Below the pieces are notes generated by a model, which was given only the letters and a program-made list of their open reading frames with translations, ran no database searches and was not told the DNA's origin. A DNA stretch of 14,535 nt from CAZDML01 sp964506645 (GTDB taxonomy: Bacteria; Elusimicrobiota; Elusimicrobia; 2-01-FULL-59-12): the NCBI GenBank assembly GCA_964506645.1, contig CAZDML010000044.1, forward strand, positions 1 to 14,535, written 5' to 3'. The first letter of the stretch is position 1; each line of letters begins with the position of its first letter. The position numbers and the translations under genes are program-made. Positions 1 through 6,488 of the stretch are shown one piece after another.

Positions 1-1747
1 GCTTGCCCTTATTTAAGGGGAAAAGTTCGATGTCCTCCAGCCCTTCGCCCAGGAGCCATTGGTCGAGAACGTCCTCGGAATCGAGGTACATTTCTTTCTT
101 GTCTTTCTTAATCTTGTAGAGCGGCGGCTGAGCGATATACACATAGCCCTGTTTAATCAGCGGCGCCATCTGGCGATAGAAGAACGTGAGTAGCAGCGTA
201 CGAATGTGCGCGCCGTCCACATCAGCATCGGTCATGATGATGATCTTATGATAACGGGCCTTCTCGATATTGAAATCTTCTTCACCGACACCGGAACCGA
301 TGGCTGTAATCATCGTGCGAATTTCTTCGTTGGAGAGAACCTTTGCCAGACGCGACTTTTCCACATTGATGATCTTGCCACGCAGAGGAAGAATTGCCTG
401 GAAACTTCGATCGCGGCCCTGTTTCGCACTGCCGCCGGCCGAGTCGCCTTCGACGATATAGAGTTCGGTGTTTTCCGGATCGCGCTCAGAACAGTCCGCG
501 AGTTTTCCGGGAAGCGATGCACCATCGAGCGCCCCTTTGCGGCGCGTCAGCTCGCGCGCTTTACGCGCCGCTTCACGCGCTTCGGCAGCGACGATGATCT
601 TTTCGCAGATCTTCGTAGCAATATTTGGATGCTCTTCAAAATAAGTGCTCAGGGAATCGCCCGAAACAGACTTGGAAATCCCTTCAACTTCACTGTTGCC
701 GAGTTTCTGTTTGGTCTGGCCTTCAAATTGAGGATTCGGAACCTTGGCGGAGATCACAACAGCCAGCCCTTCGCGCGCGTCATCGCCGGACACCGTAAGG
801 TCGCCGCTCTTTCCGATCTGCTGCTTCTTAATGTAATCGTTCAACACGCGCGTGAGAGCGCTGCGGAAACCCGTCAGATGCGTACCACCCTCCGGAGTGT
901 TGATGTTGTTGACGAAGGTATAGATCTGTTCGTTGTAACTGTCGTTGTATTGCAGGGCGATTTCGACAACCACATCGTCTTTCTCTTTCTTGAAATAAAT
1001 CGGTTCGGGGAAGAGAACGGTTTTGTTCGCGTTCAAATACTTCACGAACGAGCTGATACCGCCTTCGTAATTAAAGGTGTGTTCTTTGTCGTCGCGTTCA
1101 TCGACGATGGTGATTTTCGTACCCGGGTTAAGAAACGCAAGTTCTCGCAGGCGGTTAGAAAGGGTGTCGTAGGAATACTTCTTATCGCCAAAGATTTTCT
1201 CATCGGCCAAAAACGTCACTTTGGTGCCGCGTTCATCGGTATTGCCGAGCACTTTAAGCGGCGCAACCGGTTTACCGGTCTCGTAGCGTTGGAAATATTT
1301 CTTGCCGTCGCGGCACACTTCCACTTCCAGCCACTCCGAAAGGAAGTTCACAACGGTTACCCCGACGCCGTGTAAACCGCCTGAGACTTTGTACGAGCCT
1401 TTATCAAATTTACCACCGGCATGCAGGCTGGTCATGATGACTTCCACCGCCGGCTTGCCCTTTAAGCGCGCGTCTTTAACGTCCTTCATCGGGTCGACCG
1501 GAATACCACGGCCATCATCCTGCACCGTCACCGAATTGTCATCGTGAATAGTGACGTCTACCGTGGTGGCGTGACCGGCCAAGACTTCATCGATCGCGTT
1601 ATCCACGACTTCATAGACCAGATGATGCAGGCCTTGGATTCCGGTGGATCCAATATACATCGCCGGGCGCTGACGAACGGCTTCCAGGCCTTCAAGGACC
1701 TTAATATTTGAGGCGTCGTATGATTTTTCTGCGGCTTTGGGTGCCAT
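1..1747 (-). CDS. gyrB: DNA gyrase subunit B, 3' part cut by window edge
   Basis: This is the ATPase subunit of the type II topoisomerase that introduces negative supercoils together with GyrA. The frame runs open from an ATG at 1747 to the left edge, giving 582 codons without a stop. The GHKL ATPase domain shows YEVVDNAIDE (E46 and N50, the expected catalytic base and Mg ligand) and the GGLHGVGVTVVN lid glycines. The TOPRIM domain shows EGDSAGGSAKQGRDR from E433 and TDADVDGAHIRT at 506-517. After YIAQPPLYK the chain continues as KKDKKEMYLDSEDVLDQW and does not reach the short-form C-terminal tail (RYKGLGEM) before the edge. This suggests a long-form GyrB of about 800 residues. The start lies 6 nt after the DUF721 stop, so co-transcription with dnaN-DUF721 is likely. 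Assignment to GyrB rather than ParE rests on the dnaA-dnaN-DUF721 context and motif fit. Confidence 0.96.
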   Translation of the reverse strand, partial: MAPKAAEKSYDASNIKVLEGLEAVRQRPAMYIGSTGIQGLHHLVYEVVDNAIDEVLAGHATTVDVTIHDDNSVTVQDDGRGIPVDPMKDVKDARLKGKPAVEVIMTSLHAGGKFDKGSYKVSGGLHGVGVTVVNFLSEWLEVEVCRDGKKYFQRYETGKPVAPLKVLGNTDERGTKVTFLADEKIFGDKKYSYDTLSNRLRELAFLNPGTKITIVDERDDKEHTFNYEGGISSFVKYLNANKTVLFPEPIYFKKEKDDVVVEIALQYNDSYNEQIYTFVNNINTPEGGTHLTGFRSALTRVLNDYIKKQQIGKSGDLTVSGDDAREGLAVVISAKVPNPQFEGQTKQKLGNSEVEGISKSVSGDSLSTYFEEHPNIATKICEKIIVAAEAREAARKARELTRRKGALDGASLPGKLADCSERDPENTELYIVEGDSAGGSAKQGRDRSFQAILPLRGKIINVEKSRLAKVLSNEEIRTMITAIGSGVGEEDFNIEKARYHKIIIMTDADVDGAHIRTLLLTFFYRQMAPLIKQGYVYIAQPPLYKIKKDKKEMYLDSEDVLDQWLLGEGLEDIELFPLNKGK

Positions 1748-1753
1748 AAATTT

Positions 1754-2032
1754 TTATGCGACCTTTGTTTGAATAAACTTCACAAACGGTTCTTTGAAAT
1801 ACTTATTGAGCCGCCGGATCAACTCTTTGCGCCGCAAAGACAGTTCCTGCATTGCGGCTGACGAACTCACTTCCACCACCAGCGTTTCACCATCGATCGC
1901 AATAATCTTGGCGAGACGCGCCAGCGATCCGATCTCAGCTTCCCAAGCGCGCTCCAATAGCGATAACTGGTCTGTTAGGCCGAACCGTTGTGAAAAAGAA
2001 CGAACATCCTTGCCGATTGGCGAGAGCGCCAC
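1754..2032 (-). CDS. DUF721 (DciA-like) family protein
   Basis: This small protein (92 aa from the preferred start) lies between dnaN and gyrB, a position where DUF721 proteins often occur. The visible core is a helical segment with the ERAWEAEIGSLARLAKII motif (the W..vG...a pattern of the family), then a beta-rich part (GETLVVEVSSSAAMQELS) and a basic tail (RRKELIRRLNKYFKEP). DUF721 includes DciA, the ancestral loader of the replicative helicase DnaB; that role here is inferred from family and context. Start choice: a GTG at 2032 follows a GAGAGG Shine-Dalgarno with a 5-nt spacer that overlaps the dnaN stop. A longer reading from GTG 2104 (116 aa) would overlap dnaN by 62 nt and add no family residues. 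The stop is 6 nt before gyrB. Confidence 0.8.
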   Translation of the reverse strand: MALSPIGKDVRSFSQRFGLTDQLSLLERAWEAEIGSLARLAKIIAIDGETLVVEVSSSAAMQELSLRRKELIRRLNKYFKEPFVKFIQTKVA

Positions 2033-2042
2033 AAAGGCCTCT

Positions 2043-3149
2043 CTAGACCTTGATCGGCATAACGACGTAAATTGTTTGTTCGTCACCTGCCGGCCGCAAC
2101 ACACCCGGATTCAAAGACGATGTAAATTCGAGATTCACATCGCTCGAATCAAGATGCTTCAGCACATCAATGACAAAAGCGGGATTGAAAGCGATTTCCA
2201 GGCTCGCACCGGCGTAATCGATAGGCAGTTCATCATCAATTTCCACACGGCCCTGTGCATTGCCGGCGGCCCGCAGTTTGCCTTTCTCTAAAATGAGTCG
2301 AATCGCTGCACCCCGATCACCTGTTCCCAGAGCCGCGCGCTGCGTCATCATTAACAAATCGGCGGTTTTTGTTTTAACGCGAATATCGCTCGATTTTGGG
2401 ATGACATGTTCATAATTTGGGAAGTGGCCCTCAATAAGCCGGGAAATAATCACCGTTTCCCCAATTTTAAAAGCGACCTGGTTTTCTGTGACCGACATTT
2501 TAATTGCGGTTACAGCGTCTTCTGCTGCGATTTGACGCTCTACTTCATGAATGGCCTTGGATGGGATGATGACCGTTAAAGTAGCCTTCTTTTCTTGCAC
2601 CGGACGCGAAATAAACGCGAGGCGCCGGCCATCGGTCGCCACCATCTTGGCATTGCCTTTATCAAGAATAAAGTAAACGCCGTTTAAAATATAGCGTGTT
2701 TCATCCGTAGAAACTGAAAAGGATGTTTTTTTAATCATTTCCAGAATTGTTTTCGTTTCCAAACTAATTGAAGAAGCTTCAGGAAACTCTGGAAATACCG
2801 GAAAATCTTCCTTGGGAAGTCCTAAAAGCACACACCGCGTCTTTCCGCTCTTAATTTCCATCCGCGAGGTGTCTTCTGTGTTTAATTTAATCTCCTGATC
2901 TTCCCTTAACGTCCGAATAAATTCACTGAAGGTTCGCGCCGGAATCGTTAAAGCGCCTTCTTTGACGATTTCGGCTTTAATCATACAGCGCACACCCACT
3001 TCCAAATCCGTAGAAGCCAGTTTTAATGCGTTGTTTTTTGTTTCGATCAAAATGTTGGATAAAACAGGAAGTGTTGTCTTGGAAGAAACGGCCGATTGAA
3101 CGGTTTGTATGCCTTTGAGAAGTTCGTTTTTAGAGCAGACAATTTGCAT
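2043..3149 (-). CDS. dnaN: DNA polymerase III sliding clamp (beta subunit)
   Basis: This is the ring-shaped processivity clamp that encircles DNA and tethers Pol III and other clamp-binding proteins. At 368 aa it matches the usual family length of about 366-380. It shows the three-domain pattern: N-terminal MQIVCSKNELLKGIQTVQSAVSSKTTLPVLSN, the middle-domain TDGRRLAF, the GHFPNYEHVIP segment, and a C-terminus YVVMPIKV close to the conserved YVVMP ending that forms part of the peptide-binding pocket. The ATG at 3149 is the natural start; an AGGGA element about 14 nt upstream is a weak ribosome site. No convincing own promoter was found in the 225-nt gap, so read-through from dnaA is likely. 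The gene looks clearly more AT-rich than mfd or pdxA. The stop is followed at once by the DUF721 start signals. Confidence 0.98.
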   Translation of the reverse strand: MQIVCSKNELLKGIQTVQSAVSSKTTLPVLSNILIETKNNALKLASTDLEVGVRCMIKAEIVKEGALTIPARTFSEFIRTLREDQEIKLNTEDTSRMEIKSGKTRCVLLGLPKEDFPVFPEFPEASSISLETKTILEMIKKTSFSVSTDETRYILNGVYFILDKGNAKMVATDGRRLAFISRPVQEKKATLTVIIPSKAIHEVERQIAAEDAVTAIKMSVTENQVAFKIGETVIISRLIEGHFPNYEHVIPKSSDIRVKTKTADLLMMTQRAALGTGDRGAAIRLILEKGKLRAAGNAQGRVEIDDELPIDYAGASLEIAFNPAFVIDVLKHLDSSDVNLEFTSSLNPGVLRPAGDEQTIYVVMPIKV

Positions 3150-3180
3150 TGATTATTAACTTATCCCTAGACCTTACTCT

Positions 3181-3219
3181 CTTATCTATATTGTATTAAA
3201 TTCGTAGTAGACGTCGTAG
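3181..3219 (+). other. AT-rich stretch with TAG triplets, candidate unwinding element / DnaA-trio
   Basis: The plus strand reads an AT-rich block (3181-3200, 17/20 A+T) followed by TAGTAG at 3205-3210 and TAG at 3217-3219. A minus-strand DnaA-like box (TTATCCCGA, 3232-3240) lies 12 nt beyond the last triplet. In the B. subtilis-type basal unwinding system, a DnaA box is followed by trinucleotides read 3'-GAT-5' and then by an AT-rich element. The order and polarity here fit that scheme, but the triplets are interrupted and the spacing is longer than usual, so this is tentative. Confidence 0.4.
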
Positions 3220-3307
3220 AGGATTGTATATTCGGGATAAAGGCTTCAGGGGTTCTAAAAACCATCACTCACAACTCTTTTCATCAGATCCAGGAAGCTT
3301 AACATCC

Positions 3308-3316
3308 TATGGATAA
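3308..3316 (-). promoter_or_regulatory. DnaA box, 8 of 9
   Basis: Minus-strand TTATCCATA has one mismatch to TTATCCACA. It faces the perfect plus-strand box at 3327 across a 10-nt spacer, forming an inverted pair about two helical turns apart centre to centre. Confidence 0.75.
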
Positions 3317-3326
3317 CCCCTTTTAA

Positions 3327-3335
3327 TTATCCACA
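3327..3335 (+). promoter_or_regulatory. DnaA box, perfect consensus
   Basis: The plus strand reads TTATCCACA exactly, the strong E. coli/B. subtilis DnaA box. It is the centre of the box cluster and the best evidence that this gap binds DnaA. Confidence 0.85.
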
Positions 3336-3354
3336 CCATCCACCGCGGACAATC

Positions 3355-3363
3355 TTATCCACG
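3355..3363 (+). promoter_or_regulatory. DnaA box, 8 of 9
   Basis: Plus-strand TTATCCACG differs from consensus only at the last base. It is in direct orientation with the perfect box at 3327, 28 nt start to start. A further TTATCC at 3375-3380 runs into the dnaA stop codon. Confidence 0.75.
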
Positions 3364-3374
3364 GTTTACGAGAG

Positions 3375-4745
3375 TTATCCCGCTTTTACCCCCGTACGAA
3401 TCTCCTGAATAATTTTATTAATGAGTGCAGCAAAAAACGGGTCACTTTCCAGTTTATTCTTCACTTTGGTGGTCGCATGCATGACTGTGGTATGGTCCTT
3501 ACCGCCAAAATTGTCGCCGATCTGAGTGGTGGACATCTCTGTTAAAGTGCGGGCCAAGTACATGGCGATCTGGCGTGGGAAAGCGATGGCATCGGTGCGG
3601 CGCTTGGACTTCATATCCTGGATCTCCAGGTGATAATGGCGCGCCACAACATTCTGGATCTTCTCGATAGAGATTGGCGAAGCCGCTTCTTCCCGGGCGA
3701 TGAGATCGCGCAGCGTTTCACGGGCCGAGTCCACAGTCAAAGCGACGCCGGTCAGCGACGCGTGGGCTACCACACGGATTAAACAGCCCTCTAATTCGCG
3801 GATATTCGTGCGGATATGGCTGGCTAGGAAGAGAATGACATCATCCGGCACGTAAAGACGTTCTGCCTCAGCCTTCTCGCGCAGGATGGCGATACGCGTT
3901 TCCAGGTCGGGTGCCTGAATATCGGCCACAACGCCCCATTCAAAACGCGTGACCAGACGTTCCTGGAGTGTCGGGATTTCTTTGGGAGGGCGGTCGCTGC
4001 AGATAATGATCTGCTTGCGCGAGTCGTAGAGCGTATTAAAGGTATAGAAGAACTCTTCCTGGGAGCTTTCCTTATTCACCAGGAACTGGATATCGTCGAT
4101 CAAGAGACAATCGAGATTCCGGTATTTCTGGCGGAACTGGCTCATCTTCTCAAAGCGCAAGGAATCGATGAATTCGTTGATAAATTTCTCGGAAGTCGTG
4201 TAGAGAACGCGGGCACTGGGGCTGTTCTGGCGCATATGGTGACCAATCGCATGCATCAAATGGGTTTTACCGAGCCCCACGCCTCCATAAAGGAAGAGCG
4301 GGTTATAGGCTTTTCCTGGGTCTTTTGCCACGGCCAAAGACGCAGCCTGTGCAAAGCGGTTGGAATGACCCACAATAAAGGTGTCAAAGGTGTATTTCGG
4401 ATTTAAATGGGTTTCCAGGGGCGGGAGATCAGGGGTCGGCTTGTACGTTACGACAGGTCGGGGGGTGGGCGCCGGAGCGACCGGTTCTTCCGCAGGACGT
4501 TGGACCAGGAAGGACAGCGAGACCGTCTCTCCGGTCCGTTCACGCAGCATCGATTCGATCGTATCCTGGTAACGTTCACGCAGCCAGTCCGAAAAGAAGG
4601 CGTTGGGAACTTGTAGTACGAAATGCCCAGCATCTACCGAGACAGCTTTAATCGGCTTGAGCCAGAGTTCGTACGACTCGTCATTGATCGTCGGCTTTAA
4701 CGCCGACAGAATCTCTTCCCACAAATTTTCTACAGCGATATTCAA
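3375..4745 (-). CDS. dnaA: Chromosomal replication initiator DnaA
   Basis: DnaA is the AAA+ initiator that binds DnaA boxes, opens oriC and recruits the helicase. Positions here use the 461-residue reading from TTG 4760; subtract 5 for the preferred start. Domain I begins LWEEILSALKPTINDESYELWL (13-34). A Pro-rich linker spans about 89-115. Walker A GGVGLGKTH is at 159-167, Walker B LLIDDIQF at 219-226 and the sensor-2 region IRELEGCL at 320-327. The domain IV DnaA signature (IGDNFGGKDHTTVMHATTKV) is at 414-433. Start choice: TTG 4745 has GGAG nine nt upstream (4755-4758). TTG 4760 has no ribosome site, and the GGAG lies within its first two codons. From 4745 the protein is 456 aa, normal for the family. 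A near-consensus promoter lies just upstream over the rsmA stop, and the putative origin follows the gene. Confidence 0.97.
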   Translation of the reverse strand: MNIAVENLWEEILSALKPTINDESYELWLKPIKAVSVDAGHFVLQVPNAFFSDWLRERYQDTIESMLRERTGETVSLSFLVQRPAEEPVAPAPTPRPVVTYKPTPDLPPLETHLNPKYTFDTFIVGHSNRFAQAASLAVAKDPGKAYNPLFLYGGVGLGKTHLMHAIGHHMRQNSPSARVLYTTSEKFINEFIDSLRFEKMSQFRQKYRNLDCLLIDDIQFLVNKESSQEEFFYTFNTLYDSRKQIIICSDRPPKEIPTLQERLVTRFEWGVVADIQAPDLETRIAILREKAEAERLYVPDDVILFLASHIRTNIRELEGCLIRVVAHASLTGVALTVDSARETLRDLIAREEAASPISIEKIQNVVARHYHLEIQDMKSKRRTDAIAFPRQIAMYLARTLTEMSTTQIGDNFGGKDHTTVMHATTKVKNKLESDPFFAALINKIIQEIRTGVKAG

Positions 4746-4754
4746 CGTGTGATT

Positions 4755-4758
4755 CTCC
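4755..4758 (-). promoter_or_regulatory. Ribosome binding site deciding the dnaA start
   Basis: GGAG on the minus strand ends 9 nt before the TTG at 4745-4743. It favours this TTG over the one at 4760-4758, five codons upstream, which lacks any upstream purine-rich element. Confidence 0.55.
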
Positions 4759-4782
4759 AATAGGAAAAACGGATAGGGGCAA

Positions 4783-4812
4783 ATTGTAGACGTTTGGCAA
4801 AAGAAATGTCAA
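4783..4812 (-). promoter_or_regulatory. Sigma70-type promoter for dnaA, overlapping the rsmA stop codon
   Basis: On the minus strand a perfect -35 TTGACA (4812-4807) is separated by 18 nt from a -10 TACAAT (4788-4783, 5 of 6 matches). The -35 box contains the rsmA TGA stop (4811-4809). Transcription would begin near 4776, leaving a leader of about 30 nt that carries the GGAG ribosome site and the TTG start at 4745. This would let dnaA be transcribed separately from the upstream mfd-rsmA run. No DnaA box was seen in the short upstream gap, so autoregulation by DnaA at this promoter is not visible. Confidence 0.7.
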
Positions 4813-5621
4813 ACAATTCCTCGACGGAAAATCGCCCAAGAGGAGGCCAATCGTACATAGTCGGCAAGCCCCAGACTTTCGGCTCGGGCAAGGGGTTCAA
4901 CGCCTTCTTTTTGCAGCCAGCGTTCTACCCATTTCTTCTCTTTGCCGCTGTGCATCGCGAGGCTGTTGGCCAATGTTTTCCGGCGGTGTGCAAACGCGGC
5001 ATGCGCCAGATCAAAAAAATCCGACACCGCTTCCGCAGGCAGCGCTGCAGACTGTTTACGGCGCAAGCGAATGACCGCGGACATCACATTCGGCGGCGGT
5101 GCAAACGCTTCCGGTGGCACATCGCACACGCCTTCGACGTCTGCGAAGAGTTGAATGGCCAGCGACAAGATGCCAAATGTGCGCGAGCCCGGCCCGCTCT
5201 TGGCGCGATCAGCGACTTCCTTTTGCACCATGAACACGCCGATGTCCCATCCCGGCCACGCGAGTAATTTTTCGAAAATCGGCGATGTGACAGCATAGGG
5301 AAGATTTCCTAAAACGCGAATCGGGTGTTTCGTCGAAGCTTCTGGAAAAAGTTGCGATAAATCAGCGAGCAAAAAGTCCGATTGCACAATGCGTACGTGC
5401 CGTCGCGGCTGAAATCGTTCCGCTAGTTTAATGGCCAGCGTCTTATCGAGCTCAACGGCGGTTAGTGAACGCACGCGGTCGGCCAACGGAAACGTCAACA
5501 CCCCTTTGCCCGGACCAATTTCGAGCGCGGTGTGCTCTTTCGTGAGTTCAGCAGCGGTGAGAATGGCAAGGACAACGGAATTATCGCGGAGAAAGTGTTG
5601 GCTGAACTTGGGTTTAAACAC
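4809..5621 (-). CDS. rsmA: 16S rRNA (adenine1518/1519-N6)-dimethyltransferase
   Basis: RsmA/KsgA dimethylates two adjacent adenines in the 3' hairpin of 16S rRNA using S-adenosylmethionine, late in small-subunit assembly. The 270 aa match the family (E. coli 273). It shows the N-terminal FSQHFLRD element, SAM motif I EIGPGKGVLT (34-43), the acidic motif II VELD (56-59), and the motif IV NLPY (106-109) that marks N6-adenine methyltransferases. The PPPNVMSAVIRL and AFAHRRKTL segments of the family are also present. The start is GTG 5621, which overlaps the pdxA stop by 8 nt and has no clear ribosome site, suggesting translational coupling. No closer ATG would keep the FSQHFL motif. Its stop codon lies inside the dnaA promoter -35 box. 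Confidence 0.96.
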   Translation of the reverse strand: MFKPKFSQHFLRDNSVVLAILTAAELTKEHTALEIGPGKGVLTFPLADRVRSLTAVELDKTLAIKLAERFQPRRHVRIVQSDFLLADLSQLFPEASTKHPIRVLGNLPYAVTSPIFEKLLAWPGWDIGVFMVQKEVADRAKSGPGSRTFGILSLAIQLFADVEGVCDVPPEAFAPPPNVMSAVIRLRRKQSAALPAEAVSDFFDLAHAAFAHRRKTLANSLAMHSGKEKKWVERWLQKEGVEPLARAESLGLADYVRLASSWAIFRRGIV

Positions 5622-6486
5622 GAGAAGCGTAGGCGGCCGCCAGACAAATCGCCTCGATCATTGCTGAGGGATTGGCTTTTCTTTTCCCGCTGATGTCATA
5701 CGCCGTGCCGTGCCCCGGCGAGGTGCGAATAAAGGGAAGCCCCAGTGTGATGTTCACGAGTTTATCCCCGGCAAAGAGTTTCAGTGGGATCATGCCCTGG
5801 TCGTGATAGGCCGCAAGGGCAAGATCATAATGGCCTTTGGCCATGTCGCGAAAGAGAGCGTCTGAAGCGATGGGCCCCTGGACAGCGATCCCGCGGCGAC
5901 GCAGCCGCATGAGCGCGGGGCGAACCACGTTGACTTCTTCACGGCCGATGAGGCCGTTGTCTCCTGCGTGAGGATTCAGCCCGCACATCGCCATGCGCGG
6001 CTTGGAACGGCCGAGCACTTTGCGAACAAACGTATGCGCAAGCGCGGCCCCTTCTTCAATGGTTTTGGCGGTTAAGGCGGAGGCGACTTTGGCGATCGGC
6101 ACATGTCGCGTGAGCAGCAGTGCGCGCATGGGTCCGGCGGCCATCAGCATGCCGACGGTGGGCGCATGGCATTGCTTGGCCAGCCATTCGGTGTGACCCG
6201 GATAGCCGTAATCGGCCAGATGAAAGGATTCTTTGGAGACCGGCGCCGTCGCTATGGCGTCGACCTGCCCTTCGTCGACAAGGGCCAGTGCCTGGCGCAA
6301 ACAGTCAATCGCATACTGCCCGGCTTCTTTGGAAGGTTTACCGAGAGGGATTTTCTTCTTCGGGCCGGTGACCACGAGGGGACGGCAGACGGCCAGGACA
6401 TCCGGATGGCGGACAGCCGCCGCAACAATCTCAGGACCGATCCCTGCGGGATCCCCCGCGGTGATCGCGACGAGAGGTTTTTTCAA
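5614..6486 (-). CDS. pdxA: 4-hydroxythreonine-4-phosphate dehydrogenase (shortened form)
   Basis: PdxA oxidises 4-phosphohydroxy-L-threonine in the DXP-dependent pathway to pyridoxal 5'-phosphate. Clear motifs are GDPAGIGPEI (11-20), TAPVSKE (80-86), GHTEWLA (97-103), GLNPHAGDNGLIGREE (169-184), YHDQGMIPLK (227-236) and NITLGLPFIRTS (245-256). H128, H173 and H228 line up with E. coli metal ligands His166, His211 and His266 at a constant 38-residue offset. The protein is 290 aa against about 330 usually. The missing stretch lies just after VVTGP (about residue 42), before the KPSKEAG segment. The usual SPDHG or SVDHG is SPGHG here. The TTG start at 6486 lies 2 nt after the surA stop; no in-frame ATG or GTG fits, and the motif distance to the N-terminus supports it. 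A paralogous PdxA-like dehydrogenase role is possible but less likely. Confidence 0.93.
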   Translation of the reverse strand: MKKPLVAITAGDPAGIGPEIVAAAVRHPDVLAVCRPLVVTGPKKKIPLGKPSKEAGQYAIDCLRQALALVDEGQVDAIATAPVSKESFHLADYGYPGHTEWLAKQCHAPTVGMLMAAGPMRALLLTRHVPIAKVASALTAKTIEEGAALAHTFVRKVLGRSKPRMAMCGLNPHAGDNGLIGREEVNVVRPALMRLRRRGIAVQGPIASDALFRDMAKGHYDLALAAYHDQGMIPLKLFAGDKLVNITLGLPFIRTSPGHGTAYDISGKRKANPSAMIEAICLAAAYASRV

Positions 6487-6488
6487 AG

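Larger units (their letters stand above)
3150..3374. other. Putative chromosomal replication origin (oriC) between dnaA and dnaN
   Basis: This gene-free gap carries repeated matches to the DnaA box TTATCCACA. One is perfect (3327-3335, plus). Two match 8 of 9 (3308-3316 minus, TTATCCATA; 3355-3363 plus, TTATCCACG). Weaker 7-of-9 copies sit at 3161-3169 (plus), 3182-3190 (plus) and 3232-3240 (minus). Another TTATCC runs over the dnaA stop codon at 3375-3380. The segment 3181-3200 is 17/20 A+T and could be the unwinding element, next to TAG triplets at 3205-3219. Known origins in many bacteria lie beside dnaA or between dnaA and dnaN, so position and content agree. Function is inferred; no experiment or cumulative skew was available. 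Confidence 0.8.

Noticed and set aside
206..1375. A 389-residue plus-strand open frame
   Set aside because: It is antisense to gyrB, whose minus-strand frame has full ATPase and TOPRIM motifs. The plus reading has no recognisable domain.
2033..2104. Longer N-terminus for the DUF721 protein from GTG 2104
   Set aside because: It would overlap dnaN by 62 nt and adds no family residues, while GTG 2032 has a well-placed GAGAGG.
3190..3228. TACAAT hexamers on the minus strand as a dnaN promoter
   Set aside because: Neither copy (3195-3190 or 3228-3223) has an acceptable -35 at 16-18 nt; likely just the AT-rich part of the origin.
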